Shown piece after piece: positions 56,701-64,000 of a stretch of DNA of 64,000 nt. Numbering within the stretch: the first letter of the stretch is position 1; every line of letters begins with the position of its first letter. Origin of the DNA: Acanthococcus lagerstroemiae. Its lineage: Eukaryota; Arthropoda; Insecta; Hemiptera; Eriococcidae. The stretch lies in assembly GCA_031841125.1 (NCBI GenBank), contig CM063107.1, positions 60,833,814 to 60,897,813 on the forward strand, written 5' to 3'. The translations under genes were made by a program, and so were the position numbers. The notes beneath the pieces are model-generated. The model did no database searches. It was not told the origin of the DNA and saw only the letters and a program-made list of their open reading frames with translations.

Positions 56701-56967
56701 CAGTGGCGTAGCCAGGATTTTCCCATGGGGAGGGGTGGGGGGAGGGGAATAAGATTTTCAAGGGAGAAAAAGTCGAAAATTGTGGTATTTTCTAAAAAAA
56801 TCGCCGATATTAGAGGACTATTGTATAAAAATGAAGGTAAAATTACTGCTCGCCGAGCAAACATTTTTCGAAAGTGTTTTAAAGGCGAAAAATTGCTCAT
56901 TTTTGCATATTTTACCTTCAATTTCAGGTACCTGGAGAGTATTCGCCCCCCCTTGGCTATGCCACTG
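56701..56967 (+). mobile_element. CAGTGGCGTAGCC MITE, stand-alone copy
   Basis: The ends CAGTGGCGTAGCCAGG and CCTTGGCTATGCCACTG are inverse. The interior matches the nested copy at 54004-54271, including GGACTATTGTATAAAAATGA and GGCGAAAAATTGCTCATTTT. The flanks GTCTGACG and GGTTTGAG do not form an exact duplication. Confidence 0.88.
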
Positions 56968-56974
56968 GGTTTGA

Positions 56975-58430
56975 GGAAAGTGTTAATTATTGTTAGTAAA
57001 TCAAAGCGTTTCCATCGAGATATTAAGGGTTGTTGGATTGTTCCAGAAAATCACGTAGTCGTGCCTTTGGTGTTTCGATACTTTCGTTTTTTTATTTTTT
57101 CGATTTAGTTAATCGTTTTTGTATTGAACTGACTTCAATAATGCGTCTTTGTTTGTAAACGCAGCTTCAGAAGTGGACCTTCATCTCAGTATGCATCCAA
57201 ATTACAAAATAAAAAACATCAGTTTCGCTGTATATGCGATTTGATCTATCGGCCGATTAGCCAGACAGGATATGTAGTCGCGAACAACAGTCAGATCGAA
57301 GATCAGATCTTTTGGTTTTCTACCAAAGAACTAGTCATTTTTTGAGTAGGGTTATCCACGTATTTGGAAATAAAGAATGTGAAAGGATTGAAGGTTAAAG
57401 TAGCCTAATACCTAATTATACTACTGTCAATTGCAAAATACGTAGTGCGCGTTTCTTTTCTTAACGGATTCTTAAAAATATTCTAGAAAATCAGTTTCGA
57501 CTCATTACTGTTGGTAAATAGCTGCGAGCATCGTGCGTGTAATTATGGCAAGACTAGATTCGTATCCTGGTTTTAATATTTTTAACCATTATTATAAAAC
57601 TAGTTAGAAATGTCGTTAAAGGATTATAATAATACGGTGATAACCGGAACTGGGGCTTTTTTAGCGGTCGCCAAATTAGGGAAAACGGAGCCTTAGTGTT
57701 TCTTCTATTAAGACCAGCGAACGTCTTCAGGTTCTTACCAAGTTCGAAAAGTAACACTGAAGTTCCATTTGCCTCTTCCATTCACGTTATTTTAGAAAAA
57801 AAAAAGTATGCTTGCGATGAGGGTTATTTGACTAGTATTTTTAAATGCGAAAAGGGATTCAGCTGGATGAGGTACCGTTTTATACTCACTTAAAAATCGA
57901 ATGATTTCGATGTGACAGACATTTGTGCGGTATTTCGATCACCGGTCAACCATTTTTAGCGAGCTGCTCGAAGGGGTTAGAAAGAGTTCCGTTCGAACCT
58001 TTGTCATTTCTATAAAATCGGACACCATTTTGAAGATCGGAACGAGAATGGAATTATGATGTGTGCAAGGGTGACTGTCGCTTATCAAAGGGGTTGTAAA
58101 GTACGAAAAAATAGCGTCGAGAGTTTTAAAACCAGAACCGAATGAAAAAGCGACATTAATTGTATGGTATTGTCGGTGAGCGTGGGTCGGACCAGAATCC
58201 AGTCGCGTGTATTATGCAAGCTGGCTCGATTTTCGATATTTTTATCTGATGCTGGCGATAACTATCCGTAGTCAATAGTGGTTGTTTTGAACTCTAAACT
58301 ACCCGAGTATCGATACAAATACGATTCCCATTTATCAGGTTTTGTATAGTTCTTAGGTCCTTTTAGGCCTCATTACCAGTACATAGCCAGGAAGCATAGG
58401 GGTGCCCCCTCAATAATTTCAAGTTTGTAA
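56975..58430. other. Intergenic, no feature recognised
   Basis: About 1.45 kb with no transposon ends, tandem array or convincing ORF. The minus-strand 75-codon frame at 57554-57781 lacks any family motif. Confidence 0.6.
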
Positions 58431-58713
58431 ATTGAGCAGATGCGGTTTTTCTTCTTGTTAGACAATGTCGAAAAATGTCATAGTTTTTTTAGCTAAAAAG
58501 GTCCTTCAGTAATTTGAAACTGTTCAAGAGTTGATAAATTTCGTAGTTGCAGTTTAAAAAAGTGAAAATATTGCAAAATTTTTTTCCTCGTTGACCATCT
58601 TGATAAATTGTAACTTTCAGTTGGAAAACCTCTGTAATAATTTGAAATTTCTCAATAGATGGCAACTTGAGCAGCTGCTGCTAACATAACTAAAATTGTT
58701 TCAAGTTTATTTA

Positions 58714-59045
58714 CAGGGTGTCTACTGGCATGAAAAGTCATGAAAAATCATTATATTTCAACCAAAACTCGAAAAAGTCATGATATTTCATTATGGCCTA
58801 GCCTCATAGCTCACAATATTTCCATTACCAAAAAAAAAATCAGTTCTAGTCATTTACTGAGAAAAAAATATTGAGTGAATATTTGTTATGGAAGTTTAGC
58901 GCCCTCTGTATTGAGCCTCCGGTGAGGCGCGAATCGCTGAGTTTGCCCCCCCCCCTTCGTTTCCTTTTTATAGTCCCCTGATAGTCATGAAAAAATGCCA
59001 TGATAAGTCATGATATTTTGGTTCCCAAATCCAGTAGACACCCTG
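58714..59045. mobile_element. CAGGGTGTCTAC-family element inserted in satellite, GTCATGA subtype
   Basis: 332 bp; the left end CAGGGTGTCTACTGGCATGA and right end CCAGTAGACACCCTG form a near-perfect pair. AAAGTCATGAAAAATCA-like words sit inside both ends. The flanks are low-complexity TTTATTTA on each side, compatible with an 8 bp duplication but not decisive. Confidence 0.82.
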
Positions 59046-59224
59046 ATTTATTTATTCTTTATTTATTCTGATAAATTTTATAATTATTAATTGGAACAAC
59101 CCTCCAGTAATTTGAAACTCTTCAAGTAAATGTAGCAGCTACTGTAGGACAAAATTGAAAATGTTGCTATTTTTTCGTTTGATTATCTTGATAAATTCTA
59201 GTTTTCCATCGTTTTCTTGAGTAG

Positions 59225-60159
59225 CAGGATGTCTACAGGGTCAAGTAAAAGTCAAGTACTCGAAGAAAAAGTCAAGTGGTAAAGTAAAAGTCAAGTATTT
59301 TCTCAAAATTCTTCTATAATTTAAGTAATGTTGATTATATGAATGACTAGGAACGATGAATGAACTAAAAAATAACAAAGCTAGAAGTAAAAACTTTTTT
59401 TCCAATTGTCAATGATTATTGCAATTTGTTCTTCTTCATTATTTGCGCCATATAGCATATCAGACTAATTTTGCAGTTTCAGGATTTGTTGAACTGCTTG
59501 CATGTTCCTGCATAAGGCCCGCCTTTTCGCAGTCCTATAAAAAGTCAAACTTATAGGCAAGGACGTACTGAAGAGTTTATCCTGGAGCAGGGAGGGGCAA
59601 AAATTGTGAAAGACCCATTTGACTCAACTCAAAATTTCCAAGTATCAAAGCAAATTGGATTTTTTAAACTGATAACTCAACTCAAAATTCCCAAATATGA
59701 AAGCCAAAAAGAAAAAAACTTGTGACTTGTTGGATTTTCCCGACTTCTCAACTCAATTCCCAAGTGTCAAAGGAAGTAAAAACAAAAATATAGATAAATA
59801 AATAAATAAACTTTTGACTAACTTATTGGATTTTTTCAACTGATGACTCAACTCGAAATTCTCAAATATCAAAGGATAGAAAAAACTTTTCTTTTGACTT
59901 GTTGGATTTTTCCAAGTTCTCAACTGAATTCCCAAGTGTCAAAGCAAGTTTTAAAAAAATAGAAAAAAAAAACCTTTTGACTTGTTGGATTTTTCCAACG
60001 CCGCCTGACCGCCTGACTCAAATTATAAATTTTCCTAACTGCTGAGTAAAAAATTCCTACGGGAGGTGCAGTTTCCCCCTACTCCCTATCGGTACGTCCC
60101 TGCTTATAGGTCAAATAAAAGTCAACTATTTTGATTTTCCAAATTGTGTAGACACCCTG
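59225..60159. mobile_element. CAGGGTGTCTAC-family element, GTCAAGTA subtype, with nested insertion
   Basis: The left end CAGGATGTCTACAGGGTCAA is followed by repeated AAAGTCAAGTA words to about 59300; the right end reads GTGTAGACACCCTG. The surrounding satellite continues on both sides with GAGTAG shared, consistent with a short target duplication. About 59555-60105 looks like a second inserted element: AAGGACGTACTGA at its left, TCGGTACGTCCCTGC at its right. Inside that are three ~110 bp repeats containing TTGACTTGTTGGATTTTTCC. Confidence 0.75.
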
Positions 60160-62039
60160 AGTAGCTGCTGTAGACGAAATTAAACATGTTTTAATTTATT
60201 CATTTTTATTATTTTGAGAATTTTTATAATTTTTAGTTGAAGAAATCCTTCAGTAATTTGAAACTTTTCAGGAATTAGTAAATTTAACAGCCGTAGTTCA
60301 CAAAATGTTGCAGCCTTTTTGTTCTCCTCCACAATCTTGATAAATTTTAGTTTTTATTTTACCCCGCCAATAATCTGAAACTTTTCAAGAGGTAGTAACT
60401 TGAGTGGCTGCAGTTAACAAAATTGGAAATGTGGCAAATTTTTTTTTTTATTTTGTTTGATTCTGTTGATTAAATAACTTGACCGTGTAGCCATTGTCAG
60501 AAACCTAGCTTTCGGGCATTAAGTGTTTCGTTTAAACAAATTAATTAAATTAAGTAGTTCTTACAATTTTTAGTTGAAGAAATCCCTCAGTAATTTGAAA
60601 CTTTTCAGTAGTTAGTAAATTTAACAGCCGTCCAATCAGAAAATGTTGCAGGTTTTTTGTTCTTCTCCCCATCTTGATAAATTTAATTTTCACTTTGAAA
60701 CCCCCGTCAATAATCTGAAACTTTCCAAGACAAGAGGTGGTAACTTGAGTGGCTGCAGTTAACAAAATTGAAAATGTTACAATGTTACAAATTCCCCCCC
60801 CCGATTTTGTTTATTAAATTATTTTACTATATTCCCACTGAACGTAGCCTTCGAGCATTTAGAGTCTTACTAAAATAGATGAACAAAATGAATTTTATAA
60901 TTTTTATTCGAGAAAAATCCTCCAGTAATTTGAAACTTTTCAAGAAGTAGTAAATTTAGCAGTTGCAGTTCATAGAAGTGAAAATAATCCAAGCTTTTAA
61001 TTCTCCTTAACGATCTTGGTAAACTCTCATTCTTAGTTTAAAAACCCCTCCAATAATTTAAAACTCTTCCAGAGTTTGTGAAGTCAGAAGGTACGATCAT
61101 GATAAATGTTAGTTTTTAATTTGAAAAACCTTCCAGTAATTCGAAACTGTCCACGCTTAGGTAAATTGAGCTACTGCAGTTGACAAAATTCAAAATGTTG
61201 CATTTTTTTCTCCTTTTTCTCTTTTTTTCCCCTTCTTCTTCTTCTTCTTCTTCTTAAGTCTTATATAATCTCTACGTAAGAAAACCCTCCAATAATTTAG
61301 GACTTTTCGAGAGTTGGTGAAATCAGCAGTTGCTGTAAGCAAAATTGAAAATAATATTACTTGCTTTTTTATCTCGACGATCATGATAAATTTTAATTTT
61401 TAATTTGAAAACCCTTCGAATAGTTTGAAATTTTTTGAGAGTAAGTTGAGCTGCTGCAGTTAACAAAAAGGAAGAATGTTGCTGATTTTTTTTTTCCTTA
61501 ATAAGTTTGATATGTAATTTGTATTTGAGAAAATCTTGCTGTAATTTGAACTTATCATTCGCTGGTAAATTTAAAAGCTATAATTGAATATGTTACAAGA
61601 TTTTTTTTTCGATCATATTCGTACATTTGAGTATGTATTCAATTTGAAAATTCCTCCAATAATTTGAAACTTTTTAAGAATTGGTAACTTGAGTATAGCT
61701 GTGGTTTAAAAAATTTTTAATATTACAAGTTTATTTTCCCCATTTTATTTCTATTTTATTTTTTTAATTATTACTTTTCATACATTTTTATAATTCATAT
61801 ACTCGGAAAAATCCTCTAGTCGCTTAAAATTTTTGAGGAGCTGGTAAAATAAGAAGCCACAAAATTGGATTCTCGACAATCCTAATAAAATTTAATTGTC
61901 AATCTGGAAACCCATCCAGTGATTTGAACTTTTCAAGCGTTAGTTATTTGAACCACTGCAGTTAACAGTGTTAAAAATAATGCGTTTTATTTAATTTAAT
62001 TGCTTGATTGATTTAGCCTAAGTCTTCCAGTCTCAAAAG

Positions 62040-62490
62040 AATAAGTCCCTCAACTTTGTGGTCTAACGCCTTTAGAACGTCTGGGTATTGTGTAACGCCA
62101 TTTTAAAATTGAATACATTGAACTTTCATGTGTGTTGCCCAAAACGACGAAAGTAAATTTTTGACCATTCCTCAATTAAGGGTTGACAATATACAGAAGA
62201 ATTTTTGGGAAACAATTTAGGCCAGACTGGAAAACGAGGCGTCAATGTCAAAACGATGATCAGCCGCTTTTAGCCAAAACGAAGAGACAGAAAGCTCGGA
62301 GAATGTACAGTGGACTGCAAGTGGAAAAATCTAGACAGATTTGAGATTATACAGCGTTCCAAATTTCGAAAAAATGTTTGACCTGATGATCCGGAATAAA
62401 GCATTGCTATAAAAACAGAAATCCTAATACTTACAGACACGTAGTTTCAACCTGATGCTGCCCCTTCACCCTTGAGTTCTATTCCTTCTC
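62040..62490. other. No feature recognised
   Basis: Ordinary AT-rich DNA between the satellite and the GAGTCT-rich array; no ORF or repeat of note. Confidence 0.5.
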
Positions 62491-63720
62491 AGTACTGGTG
62501 AATCTTGGCGAGTCTTTATGGTGTCTTAATCGGGCGTAAAGAGTCTTTACAAGTCTTGAAGACTTCATGACAAATATTGACAAGTTTTTGAAAGCCTCAC
62601 GCAGTTTCGTAAATTGGGGGAGGGGGCTCAACTTACATTTCACTATGCGTATGATTTTTTCTACTTGTCAAGTGAAAACTCTGACGAAAATTATTATACC
62701 CCCCCCCCTCCTGGAGAAATTTCTGTTTATATTAACGGTGTGGATCGCAAGAAGTTTAAGGCAAATATTTTTATCATTTTTTTTGAAAATTATATTTTTT
62801 TTACTTAAAAAAAAAAGTTATTCATCATTTGGATACAAAAAGTTTTCAGACGGACTGAAGATACATGAACGGCACTTCAAGTCTTCTTAAAACTCACTCA
62901 AACTTTCTTTAAGATACTTTCGGACTCTCTAAACTTGTTTAGAAGAGGCTTAAAGTATCTTGGCTAGGTTTGAAAATGACATACGAATAAAAGAGTCACA
63001 GCAAGTTCTTGTAGAGTCATTCAAGGTCTCAAACGAATCTGAAGTCTGAAAAAGTCTCAGCGAAAAAGTATACACGGCGAATCTGGAAAAAATCCAAAGA
63101 TTAGCCTTGAGTTGAGTTAGTCTGAAAGGGTCCTAAACACGGGTGGATAAGCTTTAAAGAAATTTTAATTAGTCTGAAAGATCACTGAACAAATCAGACA
63201 CAGGCATTCTTCGCGAATTAGAATAGAGTTTTGAACAGCCTCAAACCCTCAAAGAGTTTCAAACAATTCTGAAATAGTATTGAACAAATCGGGAACCAAG
63301 AGTCTTGGAGAAATATTGAGAAATCTTGAACAAGTCTGGAATAATTATGAGGGCTTACACTCAGTCGAGTACGGAGGAGTCTTAACGAGTCCAAGAAGGC
63401 ATTAAAAATAATTTTAAGCAAGTCTAAAAGAGCCTTGCAGTATCTCAAATAAGAGTCCGGAACACGTCTGGATGAATCTTCAAGAGTCTTAAATGAGTCT
63501 AAAAGAGTATTAACCAGGTCTGAAACAGTCTTAGAAGAGTCTTAGCAAACTGAATGAAGTGTTAACCAGATCTAAAACAATCTCTAATTGATTTTAATGA
63601 ATCTAAATGAACTCTCGAAACGTTTCAAAGAGTCTCAAGACCTAGAGTAGTCTTAAATAAGCCCGAAATAATGTTAAAGATTTTTGGAAGTCATGAAAAA
63701 TCTGTAGCCAATGGAAAAAT
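62490..63720. repeat. Degenerate GAGTCT/TCTGAAA-rich array
   Basis: Over 1.2 kb, words such as AAGAGTCTTAA, GAGTCTAAAAGAGT, AAGTCTGAAA and TCTTGAAGA recur at irregular spacing of about 15-25 bp. It is the reverse-complement texture of the AAGACTC arrays elsewhere in the window, interrupted near 62600-62830 by unrelated sequence with a C run. Confidence 0.6.
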
Positions 63721-64000
63721 CTCACATTCTTGTTCTGACTGACAGAGAAACCTTGAGTAGCTTAGTACCCCCGCATCCCACATGGTATCGCGTATCTTGT
63801 GGCAGTGATAGGTCTTATAAACATATCCGGGCAGTTCTAAAAAAGGTTTAGAATAACCACTGACTCATTCAGATGTCATTGTAACTCATGCAGGCTCAAT
63901 GTGACTCTCCTGACTCATTTAGCTACCCTATACTTCAGGATTCGAGTATTTTTACGGGTACTCGCTTAGAACTGTTTTCCCCGTAAATTTATTTTCATTC

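Larger units (their letters stand above)
58430..62030. repeat. Diverged complex satellite, ~120-150 bp unit
   Basis: About sixteen recognisable units, each with the same block order: CCTCCAGTAATTTGAAACTT, TTCAAGAGTTGGTAA, TTGAGCAGCTGCAGTTAACA, AAATTGAAAATGTTGCA, a T-rich tract, then GATCTTGATAAATTTTAGTT. Landmark starts lie near 58505, 58630, 59100, 60245, 60365, 60580, 60705, 60915, 61045, 61130, 61285, 61405, 61545, 61650, 61815 and 61910. Two CAGGGTGTCTAC elements are inserted in it. Short frames inside are not genes. Confidence 0.8.

Overview
Eukaryotic, AT-rich, intron- and repeat-dominated DNA, almost certainly from an arthropod and probably an insect. The genes have short exons with GT/AG borders and introns up to about 6.8 kb. 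The best protein match is the insect Gap1 / vertebrate RASA3 family, and the spacer DNA is full of short hAT-like elements, a tRNA-derived SINE and LINE fragments. I cannot name the species.

The one gene I am sure of is a GAP1-family Ras GTPase-activating protein on the + strand. Fifteen exons are visible between 6453 and about 31079, encoding roughly 759 residues in one continuous reading frame through every junction: end of C2A, C2B, RasGAP domain with arginine finger and FLRF..PAI motif, PH domain, and a Btk-type zinc motif. The exons encoding the first ~50 residues lie upstream of the window or were not recognised. The last visible exon ends either at an immediate TAA or at a splice donor overlapping it. 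A second possible gene (exons 38494-38619 and 42797-42939, with AATAAA after the stop) is not recognised. It lies between two inverted copies of a ~250 bp repeat.

Layout: 1-6450, 5' flank or intron with a degenerate ATCA-rich array and several MITEs. 6453-31079, RasGAP1 exons; the introns hold a hAT element with perfect 8 bp target duplication (8864-9361), a 155 bp tandem array with higher-order structure (10775-11715), a ~145 bp array split by a 105 bp insert with a 16 bp target duplication (14640-15400), and SINE copies. 31080-38490, LINE reverse-transcriptase remnant, four consecutive long foldback elements (33342-35099), a pogo-like element and other MITEs. 38490-43400, possible second gene and its flanking inverted repeats. 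43400-49770, decayed arrays and hAT-like elements. 49770-50530, possible membrane-protein exon and a decayed ORF1p-like fragment. 51505-54885, a 3.4 kb compound hAT-like structure. 55080-56420, a hAT transposase remnant interrupted by a second hAT element with perfect target duplication. 58430-62030, a long decayed satellite with later insertions. 62490-63720, GAGTCT-rich array.

No bacterial-type system, CRISPR array or viral gene was seen. The most unusual content is the transposon architecture: compound, nested and foldback elements, and one MITE family sharing a CAGGGTGTCTAC end whose subterminal microrepeats differ from copy to copy.
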